A stretch of 64,000 bases of DNA from contig NC_060909.1 of NCBI RefSeq assembly GCF_014805685.1, positions 8,973,792 through 9,037,791 on the forward strand, written 5' to 3'. Below the pieces are notes generated by a model. The model made no database searches, was not told the DNA's origin, and saw nothing but the letters and a program-made list of their open reading frames with translations. Source of the stretch: Silurus meridionalis (taxonomy: Eukaryota; Chordata; Actinopteri; Siluriformes; Siluridae). Made by a program: the position numbers and the translations under genes. Shown one piece after another: positions 13,459-25,990 of the stretch. The stretch's first letter is position 1; each line of letters opens with the position of its first letter.

Positions 13459-14240
13459 TTCTACTTTGCTTTATTTTCCATCAATTGAAGTCTAATCTGA
13501 AAGGAGTGTTTGGATTGGCTTTGCCCCTTTGTCTGATTGGTTGTTTGGTAAACCTGTTCATGCTGTAAAATGACTGATAAACGTTTCGATGTTGATGATG
13601 ATGATATTTATGATGATGACGATAATGATGATGATGATGATGCGCAATGTGAAGCTTGATTTTCATATAAAAAAGTCGCACCCTGTTGTAGAAAAAGAAA
13701 GAAATGTATGTCGGCAGGACGCTTTAAACCTCCTGCAGTGGCATCTTATCTGACCAGAGCACTAAGGTTCTACTGTTCTCTTGCTATTCCATGCTGTAGA
13801 ATATGTAATGTGGTAAAGGCAGAAAACAGGAACGCTAGTCCTGCTACTGAGTGTCCTTCCGGTACCTGTTTACTACTCAGGTGTAAGCTGGTGGCTGATG
13901 GGAAGGGGGGAAAAATCATTGCGCTTCATGTATGTAGGCTTTTGTGTGAAATGAAATAAAATAAAATAAAAAGGAAACATAAAAATGAATAGCATTTCAA
14001 ATGTACACATTCATTTACCTTGAAATGAATTCATTTGATCCAAAAAAAAAGTTTCAATGCCATAAGAATTTCAGTAGCGACAAATCACTCATTCAATGTA
14101 AATTAAATAAAAATAATTATTAATTAAAAAAAAAAAAAAGAAAGTGAATTCAAATATTGCGGGAAAAAAGTGTGTTTGCGTATGTGTGTGTGGGAGTGTG
14201 TGTGCGTACACGCATGCATTTGTGTGTATCCATGTCCTAC

Positions 14241-14365
14241 CTGTCTCTCCAGGTCTGCCTGTGCTGCTGTCTGTCACTCAGAGCGTTGAGCAGAGTCTCG
14301 GCCATCTCCTGTCTGTTCTCCTGAACATTGCTCTCATCCTCCACCACCGCCAGCAGCAGCTCAGT
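14241..14365 (-). CDS. fto: fto exon 8 (C-terminal helices)
   Basis: Seen: 125 bases, entry phase 0 after GTGTTTTCAG, exit phase 2 at an ACAG/GTAGGA donor. The translation has the pattern TELLLAVVEDES, NRQEMAETLLNALSDR and QQHRQTWRD. It matches human exon 8 in length, phase and the motif spacing of [24 protein letters not shown]. Sequence identity is lower than in other exons, as expected for this domain. The last codon (an Arg in human, split 2+1) is completed by exon 9, which is not in the window. Recognition rests on position in the gene, phase and the helical pattern together. Confidence 0.87.
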
Positions 14366-14879
14366 CTGAAAACACACGCAATACACAAACACGCACATAT
14401 TTGAACTTCATTAAAAAATGAGGTAGTGTACGGTTTAAGCTGCACTTAAAAACAGCCAGAGATGCTTTATTACTTATGTGCTTGAAATATTTTTATTATT
14501 ATTTTCTTTAGTCAAAGTAAATTTGTCGACTTTATACTGCATAATGATTATTTAAAGGTCACTGGTCGAATCTGAGGTAAATACAGAAACATCTGCTAAA
14601 CAACTATACATAAGACAGATACATTTGTATAAAACGTGATGAGGGTTAAAAATAAAGGTTTTAGGATGGAACTAACATGTACCTATTCTTTTGTTACAGG
14701 CATATTTGTATTAAATCAAACAAAATCTCTGTGGATTATCTGAATATTTCTGAGATCAGGAAGTAAAAATTGCGGTCAAACATTACTTGAATTGACTTAT
14801 GCTACAAATCCCCCCCAGCCAGTATGACATGCATAACACCTGGTAATTTGAGAAAAATCATGAAAATCTATCATATACA

Positions 14880-15120
14880 CAGAATCCACGAATTCGTACG
14901 CGTTCGTCCCACCCGCAACGCATAAATGCGCCTCATCAGGAAATGAGCAGCCCAGAAATCCTTAGAAAGAAGCGCTTAGCTTTGCGGAGACTGTTTAAGA
15001 AATCAATATACACTCGTTCCCTTAAGGGCAGAGGTCAGATCCATTCTGGACTAAGCGCGCTGCCTGTTAGGAACAAATGGTGAAACCTCAGCAAGTATTT
15101 ACATTCAATGCTAAATCAAG
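14880..15120. promoter_or_regulatory. Candidate regulatory element (fto intron 7, near exon 8)
   Basis: CpG-rich unique sequence (ATTCGTACGCGTTCGTCCC, AACGCATAAATGCG, CTAAGCGCGCTGCC) in AT-rich surroundings, no reading frame, no repeat wording. Confidence 0.3.
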
Positions 15121-15193
15121 GAGAAAAGCTAAATAGCCTGGAGTGGGAGGTCAAAAGATGCTAATGGTACACAGTGTGTGGTACTAAAACACA

Positions 15194-15198
<5 letters not shown>

Positions 15199-15254
<56 letters not shown>
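15199..15254 (+). repeat. Microsatellite (CA)n
   Basis: About 55 bases of CA, preceded by CTCTCTCA. Confidence 0.97.
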
Positions 15255-15256
<2 letters not shown>

Positions 15257-15419
15257 TGCACTGAGTGCTGCACAGGAAGCTACTGTGGGTTTTAAAGCAC
15301 AGGGCTCCTGAATCCTCCATCTAATTGGTCAGAAGGTCTTGCTTGTCTCTGTCCTGGGGTGGGGGTTCATTGCCAATGTCACCACTGGCTCGCTCTTTAG
15401 GGATAAACTTATAGGCACA

Positions 15420-15510
15420 TGCATATTAATTCCTATTTTTTATAACTTATTGATCTGTGTAAAGCTGCTTTGGGACAATGTTCATTGTTACAACTGATTT
15501 GAATTCGTTT
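15420..15510 (+). repeat. Retroposon-like 3' tail fragment
   Basis: Contains GTAAAGCTGCTTTGGGACAA and GTTCATTGTTACAACTGATT, similar to 39745-39785. Confidence 0.45.
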
Positions 15511-16379
15511 ATACACTTTCTAGAGTACCAGCTCTGACAGTAGCTTTGGATGCATACTTTCTATTATGGGCTCGTTTGAAACAATGTATTGTTTCTACAG
15601 TAACATCCTTTAAAAAAGTACAAGGTGAAATTAACAAGTTTCAAGACTACCTCAGGAAAGAACAACAGACGTGATAATGCATGTGGTCAGAATAGCACAA
15701 GCTTCACAAGACTCATGAAGCTCGGTGCTCCATGTGACTGCGCACGCAGCTTTGTGCTGCTTTCTGTCGGCGTTACAAAACTAGTCTCGAATGGAGAACC
15801 TGATGCGTCTCAGTTTCTGGGTAACATGACAAGCTTGTGATATTGGACTTATCAAAAGCGAAAAGAAGAGAAGGTTGATGAGGGTAAAAGTGTTTGTAGC
15901 TACTAGAGCATAACACAACATTGAAAGTAACTGTAAGCGGATAAAAAAGTATCAGGTTATATTCCTGGAAGGAATAAAAAACTGTCAGCTTTGACAATCT
16001 GCTGTTGAGGAATGAAACCTATTCAGGACATTCTGTTCTTGAAAACGTCCAGGTGATGTCAGACCTCTGTGTCCTTCATTACTTTCCTATAAAGAACACC
16101 TCCAAGTGTTTCATTCCTTAATACAGAGTGTGTGTGAGTGAGTGTGTGTTTGCAAATGAAATATGTTGTCATGAGGTAAAGACAGACTTCCTGTCACATC
16201 CATTACACTTATCTCTGTCTTATCTTTTTTCCATCCCATAATATTCAAAGCTTCTTTTCCTCACTTAACACCAGGACAGGTGATATTTGTGTATGCGCAT
16301 CTTATCATCTGATGGATAGGACAGGACATTCAAATAGTGATGACATGTGAACCCTAACCTTAGAATACTCGAGTGCTGA

Positions 16380-16380
<1 letters not shown>

Positions 16381-16434
<54 letters not shown>
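16381..16434 (+). repeat. Microsatellite (TG)n
   Basis: About 53 bases of TG. Confidence 0.97.
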
Positions 16435-16435
<1 letters not shown>

Positions 16436-17379
16436 AGGTAAGCACTCTTCTTCTCCCGTCCTTTTACTCAGCCCTAGGTGATTGGCAGGTGGTGAAACCA
16501 TGCGAAAGTGCTCTCAGTGTCGGTTCACCTCGGCTTGTCTCACAACACCCACGCTCTTTCTTATCCCTCGTTCATGCATGAGACCACACTCGGGCATCTC
16601 TCTGAAGCGGTACCTGTCAAAACGCCTCGTTTTAACCCTTTACTAACCACAACAAGGACCGTTTTCTGGGTCCGAAAATGCGCACTAGGTCGAAAGGTCG
16701 CATGGTGGAGACGGACTCTGCTCAGACTAAACACGGAGACGCCCCGAGTTAAAAGCATGCGCAACGTGAACTCGACTCAACCTGGGATCAAGATGGCCAG
16801 GCTAAACAAAAGGAGATCTGGAGCGCCTCGTTCTCCATGCGAGTATAAGACTGAGGTGTGTTTATGCCAAGCTGACGGTAGCTGTCCTCAGCCAGTGGAC
16901 GCTGTGAGAGGGGTGACCGAGAGGACAGGCGACTCTAGGAGGTGAAAGTGTTTATGTGCCTCTGCTTTTTAAACCCCTGTTTAAGCCCATTCTGAAAACG
17001 CATGATTGTAAAGACACATATGCATACAACTACAGGCACACAGATATGATCTCAGAGTTGCTCATGTAGCAGATGAAATAAAAAAAATAAAAAATATAAG
17101 TCAGGACTGATAAAGAAACGCTGCTGTGTTTTCCCAAATAATGATAAACGCACTGATTGTTGAAAAAAACATTTCCTGCATGTAATTTGTATTTGAATCC
17201 TTCGGTCAAACGCGGAGTTGCAGTTTTTGTTGTAATGCAGTCAGATTTTAACTGATGATACATAAATGGCATGAAACCTTCATAAAAAAAAGTAGCAAGA
17301 AATATTCTTTAAATCATTCGCTCCTGTGTTGCAAAAGCTTTCTCTACACAAAATGCTTTAGGACTTCATGGGATCACAT

Positions 17380-17655
17380 TATAAACACTATACATACTAA
17401 AAGTATTGGGATGCCTGACTTTTCCAGTGGTTCTTCCCCCCAAACTGTCACCAAACAAAATTGGTATAAGTTGGTATACAATTGTATAGGACGTCTTTGG
17501 ATGAAATAGCATTGATTTTTCCCTTCATTTGAACTAGGAGGCCCAAACCTGTTCCTGCATGACAAACCCCTGTAGACAACTCCAGCTGGATGATCTTGAA
17601 TGGCTTGCTTTAGAGTTCTGACCTCATAAAACACTGGGCTGTACCCCAAGGCTCC
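17380..17655 (-). repeat. Dispersed repeat family B
   Basis: Contains AAAGTATTGGGATGCCTGAC, a block with GGACGTCTTTGGATGAAAT, and CCTGTTCCTGCATGACAAAC. Matching pieces occur at 10285, 29570, 38105, 45115 and 60735. Known: repeats with a 'ggccatatagt ... ggacacctgac' wording are abundant non-autonomous elements in fish. No coding potential. Confidence 0.6.
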
Positions 17656-17691
17656 TCACCCTACATCAGTACCTGAGTTTAAATTTATAAT

Positions 17692-17860
17692 TCTTTCATG
17701 CATTTGGCAGATGCCCTCATCCAGAGCGACTTACATTTATCTCATTCAGATAGCTGGGCAGCTTTAAGGTTAAGGGCCTTGCTCAGAGGTTAAGGAGTGG
17801 CAGATTGGTGTTTGAACTCACAACCTACGGATCAATACCTTATCTTCACGAGCACACACC
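17692..17860 (+). repeat. SINE-like dispersed repeat family C
   Basis: CATTTGGCAGATGCCCTCAT, CCAGAGCGACTTACATTTAT, GGCCTTGCTCAGAGGTTAAG and GTGGCAGATTGGTG. This wording is common in teleost genomes; related pieces lie at 38505-38640 (GCCTTGCTCAAAGGCCCAGC) and, inverted, at 46190-46310 (AGCAAGGCCCTTAATTAATC). Confidence 0.6.
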
Positions 17861-18059
17861 AAAATCTAGTGCAGCATCTTCCCAGTAAAAGTGGACTGAA
17901 TGTGCAATAGGATGTTCAAATTAACATATAGGAATCTTATTCACAGGTGGCTATATAGCGTGTATTTGAAGCACAGGGTTATGATGGTTCTCTAGTAACA
18001 GGTTAGCAGTTAAAGCAATTTATGCATTCGCTTCAAAGTACCCAGGAACAGAAGTGTAA

Positions 18060-18180
18060 TGAAGTAAAAAGTACATTACTTTTATATAGTTGCACATTTC
18101 TTTTTCTTTGCTGCTGTAACATAGAAATTTCCCCACTGTGGGACGAATAAATCTATATCTTATCTCTTATCTTATTATTA
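18060..18180 (+). repeat. LINE/SINE-type 3' end with TATCT tail
   Basis: AAATTTCCCCACTGTGGGAC followed by AATAAATC and a tail of TATCTTATCTCTTATCTTA. This is a common 3' end of fish retroposons. Confidence 0.6.
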
Positions 18181-19229
18181 CACATTTAAATATAATGAAA
18201 AAGGTTTCCTAAAAGGAACATTCTCCGATAGAGAACAGATATGTGCTATGATATGTGCAAAGAATAAGCTGTAGACTTTAATACCTTGTACAGTCAATGC
18301 AATAATACACATACAGGCTATACACCTGCTGTTAAACACTGCTATACAATGCAACAAGTGATTTGAAATTTACTCTGGATCAAGTGTTAAATATCAGGTA
18401 TAGGTACGTAAAAAAAAATGACAAATGACAAAAAGAGAAAAAAATATCAATCCTGTTTTGAATTGACAGAATCTGGAATTTCAGAATATCCACAAAATCA
18501 GCATATGATCTGTCTTATTGAAATCACAAAGCAGGCTTTTAACTTTCGATCCGGCCTCCTGCTTTACCTTTGTTTCTACTCCATTAAACAAACTCATGAC
18601 GGCATTCCTCTTTTCAGTCTCAATCACTGACACAACGCAGAACCGTTCAGTCTCTGACTCTGAGCCCGGCTCATTTGGTCCTTTCTTCTGACTTTTTTTT
18701 TTTCTTGCCCACTGTTCTGAATCTTTCTTCAATGAAAAAAAAGAAAAGGGGGGCGGTGTGTGATCTGTAACTGCTGCGGTGACACCATGATCCCGGCAGC
18801 ATTGAATAGACGTTGGCATTAGACAGACGGCTCCCAGATCACTCCTATTCCATCACAGAGACGCTCAGGAAGTGTCTTGCTGGTGCCAGAAGTGCTTCAA
18901 GCAAGATCAGACCTGTGTGATTGTGTAGAAGTGCGTAAGCAAGACTTGCAGCCACTGGAAATCCTACAATAAATACAGGAAATCTTGGAGACACCTTTTC
19001 AGCCTCTGGTAGCATGATACTGCGTAATTGTGTGTGCTTTTGGGCAGGAAAGGTAGAATGACGTTCACGATACAAACACCATTAAGATGTCAATAACACT
19101 TTGAGTACATATGGCTGGTTTACAGGAACAAACTCGATAATGAGAAGAAGTGCATTAAAGATCGGGTTGTTTGTGCGTGCGTGTGTGTGCGTGTGTGTAT
19201 ATTCAAGTGTGTGTCCTCTGACCCCCTCT

Positions 19230-19230
<1 letters not shown>

Positions 19231-19274
<44 letters not shown>
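19231..19274 (+). repeat. Microsatellite (CA)n
   Basis: About 44 bases of CA. Confidence 0.97.
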
Positions 19275-19276
<2 letters not shown>

Positions 19277-19727
19277 GATTGAGTGCTTGCCCTTTCAGCC
19301 AAATTGACCTCATGAGCACTCTGAGAGCCATCAATCCCCGCACGCCCCCAACGCCAACGTGCCACAGAAGGGATTATATGAAGTGTAAAACATTAGAAAA
19401 ATGTGTCTGCAACATCACAGCAGCACGTTTGAAGAGGAAAGAAGGCTGAGACAATGGAGGCAAGCGTTTGAAAGCATTGTCCGAGTCGGGTTAAGGCCCC
19501 ACCATGTTTTCAACAGCTGTTCATATGCTTTCTCCTTGCGCTAAATGAGGCAGAAACTAAAATCGCTGTTGTCTTTGTGTTGGGCTTTTTTTTTTACTTT
19601 GTCAATTCCAGGCTGGGAAAAAAAAAAAAAAGACAGCGAGAAGAATAAAAAAGGGACATCGATCGCACATTGAGGGGAAAAAAAATACAAGCCCTGTGTT
19701 AGAGGTTGAAATGGTTAAACCGCTTAT

Positions 19728-20180
19728 TCACCATAAGCCTACAGATGTGAGCCAAAACTTCTCAAATTCAGAAAAAAAACATCTGCATACCATCAATGAA
19801 ACATTCTGACACTGAATTTGTGTCACACACACTCTTTCCTGGTTCTTTTCACCAACTCGCATATGCACACGTACAACATTTCCATCTTTTCCTGGATCTG
19901 AATGATGAATTGAATCCATAGATAAGGATCTTACTGCCTTTCTTGCCAGCGAAAGCTCTTCGGTTGCAGGACGGAGGCCAACATTTTCCCCTTTTTCATG
20001 TTCTTCAGTCCAGCTTCGTTTACGTTGCCTGAAGTAACGCTTAACCCTGTAAAGAAGTCGCCGGTTATCCAAACCCTCAGGTATTTTCATGACATTAGAG
20101 TTTCTTCTACGGTGGCTGCTAAGTGATATTTGGGAAAAACAGCCGTGATTGAATACAGTTAGTGTTGGCGTGCTGCTCAA
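19728..20180 (-). other. Unidentified 150-codon open frame in fto intron 7
   Basis: Seen: a minus-strand frame with ATG at 20180. Its composition is not repetitive: basic N-terminal part (HRRRNSNVMKIPEG, RVKRYFRQRKRSW), acidic middle and a Cys-containing end (QCQNVSLMVCRCFF). No known family recognised, no coding partner exon proposed. A stretch of this length free of stops can arise by chance; the 5' side runs into a GC-richer unique block (20190-20480). Same strand as fto, so a cryptic exon is possible but unsupported. Confidence 0.15.
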
Positions 20181-21537
20181 AGGATAATTGAACCTGGCTC
20201 CGAGCGGATAAGCTCAAACTTCACCACCGTAAGCCAGCGAGCTCAGGAGGCGGAGGGCAATGCTGCGTGGAGTGCTTTCGAGTGTCGCGTGTTTGTTGCC
20301 TTTCCATCGTGTGCTTCGCCTCTACTTGCGAGATCACTGCGGCATTAACAATTATCCAACGGCAAAAGGTTACGCATGTTAGCACAGCTACGACATTCAG
20401 TGAGGCATTTCCAATTCAGAGTAAAAGCACTCTTCGTTTCCCAATTAATCACATTCGATTCTGCGTCGCATGCGAAGTAACGCAAAACAAAAGTTCTATG
20501 TTTTCAGTTGCTTGGCTTGACCGTGCTGTTCCCTCAGGGGCTTTTAAACCAAATCCTCTGATTTAATAGATCTGATAGCACTAAACAGTCCAGACATAGC
20601 TGCTACAGACAAAACCCAATTTTTTCCTCACCAACTCCAAATGTTCCAAGTTTAATTACATTTTATTGAGAGTTTGTGTTATTAAAAAAGTCCTTCTTCA
20701 CTGAAATTGGCCATACCTGGATAAAAGGGTACAAACTGTCAAAAACAAACAAGAAAAAAAAAACCCACAATAAGAAACAGAGCTCAAAACCTAATACCCC
20801 AAAACAGCACTAACATCCTAAAATGTTCTTTTTAACCAAGGAACCAAATTAAATGCAAAAAAAAATATGACCCTAAATGTAGCATGGACACCGTAGGGAT
20901 GATAAAAAATAAAAATCATACCCTAGTACAAGAAAATAAAAGTTTTATTTAGTCTCTGGTGTGATAGTTGTCTTGGATTTCCGAGCCTGTTTACCAGCAC
21001 ACTGTTTGTTTTGCTGCAGGCATCCTGGCCCGGTTCAACCGATGTACTTCTCTGGTCAGACCAAATTAGCCCTGCGAGTCAGACCGCTGGTACACAACCC
21101 GAGTCTATTTTAAATTCCTGTCAGCATCATTATGAGTATACACATTTAAATAGATGATCTCTGTGCAATTACTTCACAAACAGATATAATACAGATTAAA
21201 TACAGAGTAAAGTCACTACATGGATGTAAATTTAGAATAAGGGTTTAGCACTTAACCCATGTCCTTTACAAAAGATTATCCAAAATCAACTATTTAAAGT
21301 GTAAGATGGTCAGCCGGGTTCAAAAGTTTGGAGTTTGCTTAGCTGTTTCTCATGGAGGGATAAGTGATTAATAGTTATTTAATTGGGTGTTTGGGTGTTG
21401 GAATTCAAATTTGAAGTATAAATCACTGTTGTGCTACAGTAAGTGTATTATGTTTATCTTAGATAAACCAAAAACCCTAAGATTATTAGGAAAAATAAAA
21501 GATAGAAATAACAGAATAACAAAGAAATGTGTTTGAG

Positions 21538-21990
21538 TGATGGTTGGTTGGTTGGTTGGTTGGTTGGTTGGTTGGTTGGTTGAGAGCATAGCTTTTTGGT
21601 TGGTTGGTTGGCAGAGTTTTCTGGAAGGGATGCTGTTTGGTTTTAATGGTTGGTTGGCCAGTTTGGTTGGTTAGGTTGTTTTTCAGTTGTTGGTTGCCAG
21701 AGTCAGAGTTGAAGAGTTGCTGTTAGGTTGGTTGGCATAATTGGTTTTGGATGGAAGGGTTGTTATTTAATTGAATGGGTTGCTGATTAGTTGGTTGATT
21801 GGTTGGTTGGTACAGTTAATGATTGACTGGTTGATCATAGGTTGGTTGGTACAGTTGCTGTTTGGTTGGTTAGTAGAGTTGGACAGAGGGGTGCTGCTTG
21901 TTTGATAGAGTGTGTGTTTGATTGGATTGCTCATTAGTAAAGTTGGTTAACTGCGTTGCTGTTTTGTTGGTTGTTTGGTTATTAGAGTGG
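21538..21990 (+). repeat. Degenerate TTGG tetranucleotide array
   Basis: Perfect GGTT repeats at 21542-21582, then about 400 bases of scattered GGTTGGTTGG pieces separated by diverged spacers, the look of an old array. Confidence 0.9.
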
Positions 21991-22835
21991 GTTTTTGATT
22001 GGTAAAGTTAAGAGTAGAACATCTGTTGTTTATAAATTCTTTATGATTTCAATGCAAAACCAAATTCCTCAAATCCAGCACCACTACAGAATAGAGACTA
22101 AAAACTGACCTAGAAAAAGAAAACGACACCTTGAATGAATTCACGTCATTTCTTTTTTTTTTCTTTTTTTTTGCAACTATGAGAAAAAAACAGCAAGAAT
22201 TAGAGGTTAAGAATGCTGAGAGAGAAAGAGATTTATCAGGCCTGATCTGTAATTCCTGCTCAACCATCTGTGCTATCTCTGACCAATTATCTCATAGACC
22301 CACAGATGGAAGAACTTCAGTTATACAACTGTCTAACCAAATAAATAAACTGATGTGATGGAACTCGTGATTTTCAATGTGGTAAAGGCTGATTGCGCAG
22401 ATGATGTAATACGTTCACTTGCTTCCTAGGACAAAAACGGTGTACTTTCCTCAACATGCACAGAAACAGAACAACCACATAGACATCAACATGAGCAATA
22501 GCAAATCCCTCAGAAACCATCAATAACAAAACCTCCCTACATCCAATTAAAATCTATTTTGGTTTAATTAAATGAAACAAATGTCAAAAAATGTGTTCTG
22601 TTCTCCAACTGCATTAGAATGCAAAGTTTATCCTGAGACACTGAGATACGCAAGTGATTTAGCCATGATTAAAAAATGTTCATGGGTGTATAGTCATGGC
22701 ATTCATTCAGTTTTGCTTTCTTTCCTTCTTTGTCTTTTCAATTTCTTTCTTCTTTTTTTTCATTTCTTAATTTATTCCTTCTTTAATTGTTTTCCTTGTA
22801 TAGGTTTATGTATTTATAAATTGAACAAATCAAAA

Positions 22836-22839
<4 letters not shown>

Positions 22840-22880
<41 letters not shown>

Positions 22881-22905
22881 AGAGAGAGAGAGAGAGAGAG
22901 AGAGA
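22840..22905 (+). repeat. Microsatellite (TG)n(AG)n
   Basis: TG run of about 36 bases followed by an AG run of about 28 bases. Confidence 0.97.
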
Positions 22906-23016
22906 GTGCTTCACAGGCATTGAGGGCTGCAAAGCATTAAAAAAATAATTCAATACAGTTCTTCTTCTGATGCTGCAGATATTGTCCATATACATACAAC
23001 ACACACACACTGAATA

Positions 23017-23215
<199 letters not shown>

Positions 23216-23298
23216 TCCAATCCTGTATACCCATTGACTATCCAATCACTCTGTATGCAGGTACAAAGCTTACAGCTACACCCTTTGTATTAAAGCGC

Positions 23299-23507
23299 AC
23301 ACACACACACACACACACTACTTACAGTGCAGCACAAACTCACTGCTATTGGCGAATCAGGGCGTGAAATTCTCTAAAGGGTTTAAAGTGTTTACCCTGA
23401 ACACTATCAGGCCTGACTGAAATTCAGCTTACCCTGTTCAATGCACACTTCAAAGTGAATGGCGAATAACTTTTACCCGCATATTATACTGCACATCACA
23501 CACACGT

Positions 23508-23551
<44 letters not shown>

Positions 23552-23704
23552 CCACTCTCCCTTCTACTACTTTCTTTTTTTCCATTCTTCTGTACAAGGT
23601 GGCCTGTATCAGCTCTCTCATTATTAAAGAACTAAACACTTCCTTTTTTTAAAGATTTTTTTACGATTCTTGAAATTCAGTGGTGGCTTAGATGAATAAC
23701 ATAC

Positions 23705-23756
<52 letters not shown>
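23299..23756 (+). repeat. CA, CA and AG microsatellites
   Basis: CA 23299-23318, CA 23511-23549 and AG 23707-23755, separated by unique sequence without recognised features. Confidence 0.95.
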
Positions 23757-23757
<1 letters not shown>

Positions 23758-24094
23758 TAATAGATTATCTAATCTATCTAATCATCTATTAAAGCACTAG
23801 AACCTCATACACATACAAGCCTAATAAAAGCAAATAATAATAAGATTTAAAAACAAAAAGGTGTTTTAAAAAGGTGTAAATGTTGATGTGAAGAAGTTTG
23901 CTGAGATGTTTATGTAACCTTTACTGAAGGAGTCTTATAGGTCAGAGCTTACAGTGGTTACAGTGCTTCAGAATGTTTCCCATCATAGGAAAGAAAAAAG
24001 ACAAAAATAAAAGAAGGATGGGCTGACTAAATAAATAAATGAATAAAATAAGGATGGACAGATGGGCAGATAAACAGATGGCCAGATAAATGGA

Positions 24095-24705
24095 TGTGAT
24101 GGATGGATGGATGGATGGATGGATGGATGGATGGATGGATGGATGGATGGATGGCTTCTTTTTGCAAGAAGGCAAGGAAGGAAGAAAGAATAGAAGGAAG
24201 GAAGGAAGAAAGGAAGGATGGATGGATGGATGGATGGATGGATGGATGGATGGATGGATGGATGGAAGGAAGAAAAAGAAAAGGAATAAAGGAAGGGCTG
24301 ACTGAATTAATAAATAAATAAATAAAACAGGAATGGATGGATGGATGGATGGATGGATGGATGGATGGATGGATGGATGGATTGAATAAATGAATGAAAA
24401 AATTAACGAAATAGGAATGAATGAAAGGTTTCTCTGAGCAGAATAGGTTGGAATTAAGAAAAGAAGGAAAGGAAAGGCTGACTTTATGAATAAATAAACA
24501 AATGGATGTATGTATGGATGTATGGATGGATGGATGGAAAGAAAGGGAGAAAACAAGAAAGAAAGGAATTATAGTGAATTAAACATGATAGGAAGGAAAG
24601 CAGGAAGGAAGGAAAGAAAAAGGAAAGGAAAGGAAAGGAAAGGAAAGGAAAGGAAAGGAAAGGAAAGGAAAGGAAAGGAAAGGAAAGGAAAGGAAAGGAA
24701 AACTA
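24095..24705 (+). repeat. Compound GGAT / GGAA / GGAAA arrays
   Basis: GGAT arrays at 24099-24153, 24215-24265 and 24333-24380, GGAA pieces between them, and a homogeneous AAAGG pentanucleotide array at 24620-24700. Both strands give spurious repetitive frames. Confidence 0.95.
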
Positions 24706-24949
24706 GCACTGCACTAAGTGTGTATTTCTTAAGTTTTTTTGCCACCTGATGTCTAATGTCCTCACAAAAATTGACACACAAAAACATGACATTTCACAGT
24801 CATACACACACATCCACATGTAGACAGCTGTTATGCTGTGTATAATAAAAACGAACAAAAACACAAACAACAAACAAATACCAAAAGCCTAAAGAAACTC
24901 CAGAGAGACATGTGGGTTGAATGTCTGTATAAAAAGTACACTAAAAATC

Positions 24950-25170
24950 ATATTTGTGATGAATATGCGCGGTAGAAACGCAACATTCCTAATGTTTTAC
25001 AAAGCCATCAAATAAGTGAATGGAGATTAATTGCCTCGGTCGACCTTAAAATAATTATATGAACGCCGGAGCACTAAACTCCGATGAAATTGATACACTT
25101 TAATAATTAGATCCTTGGCTCTGACCCGCTGAAGTCAATAAAGGTTATTAAGGCCAATTGCTGTCTAAAT
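24950..25170. promoter_or_regulatory. Candidate regulatory element (fto intron 7)
   Basis: Unique block with GGAGATTAATTGCCTCGG (25022), AAAATAATTATATGAACG (25047), TTAATAATTAGATCC (25100) and GGCCAATTGCTG (25151). It stands out between repeat-rich flanks; several TAAT cores lie within 130 bases. Confidence 0.42.
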
Positions 25171-25271
25171 GCATTAGAGAGGGAGAGAGGCGCTCCACAC
25201 CAGAGCCGCTATTTCATTGGCAATATGATAATCCCTACTCTGTTCACCTCGCTCCCACCCCCCACAAGCAA

Positions 25272-25273
25272 TA

Positions 25274-25319
<46 letters not shown>

Positions 25320-25487
25320 CCTCTCAGACACACTAAACCAGATTGGATTCACTTAACCTTTCAGAGGCTTTGATCAAATGAGCTCACACTGCAATAACAT
25401 TTACATTGACCCTCTCCCTCCTTCTCTCCCTGTTTCTCCCCTGTCTCTCGCTCTGTTCCTCTGTCTGCCAGCCTCCTCCTCACTCAC

Positions 25488-25536
<49 letters not shown>

Positions 25537-25628
25537 CACACAGGTAGGTCAATAACCTAATCAGGTATCGATGGCGACCTCCTGAATTGTCTTCTCTCTG
25601 CTAAAAGACTGTCCAGTTACAGTTCAAT

Positions 25629-25678
<50 letters not shown>
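25272..25678 (+). repeat. Three CA microsatellites in 400 bases
   Basis: CA at 25272-25317, 25490-25533 and 25629-25677. Confidence 0.96.
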
Positions 25679-25680
<2 letters not shown>

Positions 25681-25778
25681 ACTGGATCATCTTCACTAAA
25701 ACATTATTGAATATAACGTACACTTAGTTTAAAATGGATCATTTAGTTCATTATTCAGCCAAATAATGAACCGTAAGC

Positions 25779-25779
<1 letters not shown>

Positions 25780-25853
<74 letters not shown>

Positions 25854-25939
25854 ATAACTTGCAATGTCACTGTTAAGATAACTACATTGTGAGTCTCCTA
25901 AGAAAAAAATTAATCATCACTCCATTACTCAATATTTAA

Positions 25940-25986
<47 letters not shown>

Positions 25987-25990
25987 AATT
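25780..25990 (+). repeat. Microsatellites (AAAG)n and (AAAT)n
   Basis: AAAG 25781-25853 and AAAT 25939-25987. Confidence 0.96.

Larger units (their letters stand above)
1..14240 (-). other. fto: fto intron 8 (partial)
   Basis: No exon 9 match (the conserved PYW...MPLPFDL segment) was seen on the minus strand, so the whole left end is treated as intron 8. It holds many microsatellites, a Tc1 element (4468-6083), two copies of an AT-rich repeat (6130-6720 and 9010-9960), a degraded multi-copy repeat (10285-10455), and complex unique blocks near 655-1230, 3560-3790, 11010-11110 and 12010-12170. 2400-3400 is A/T-rich with many AACTAA-like and TAAAACTAAC-like short runs and nothing else recognised. 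The long final intron is a known feature of vertebrate FTO. Confidence 0.7.

Noticed and set aside
1..14240. fto exon 9
   Set aside because: No minus-strand match to the conserved PYW and MPLPFDL segment was seen, so it is placed outside the window.
16508..16945. 145-codon plus frame in a GC-richer part of intron 7
   Set aside because: No family resemblance, opposite strand to fto, partly open in the other strand too. Treated as non-coding unique sequence, possibly regulatory.
18481..18819. 112-codon minus frame
   Set aside because: Low-complexity Lys/Ser stretch from poly-A/T and no recognisable domain or splice support.
23942..24556. 204-codon minus frame with His-Pro-Ser-Ile repeats
   Set aside because: Translation of GGAT tetranucleotide arrays on the opposite strand.
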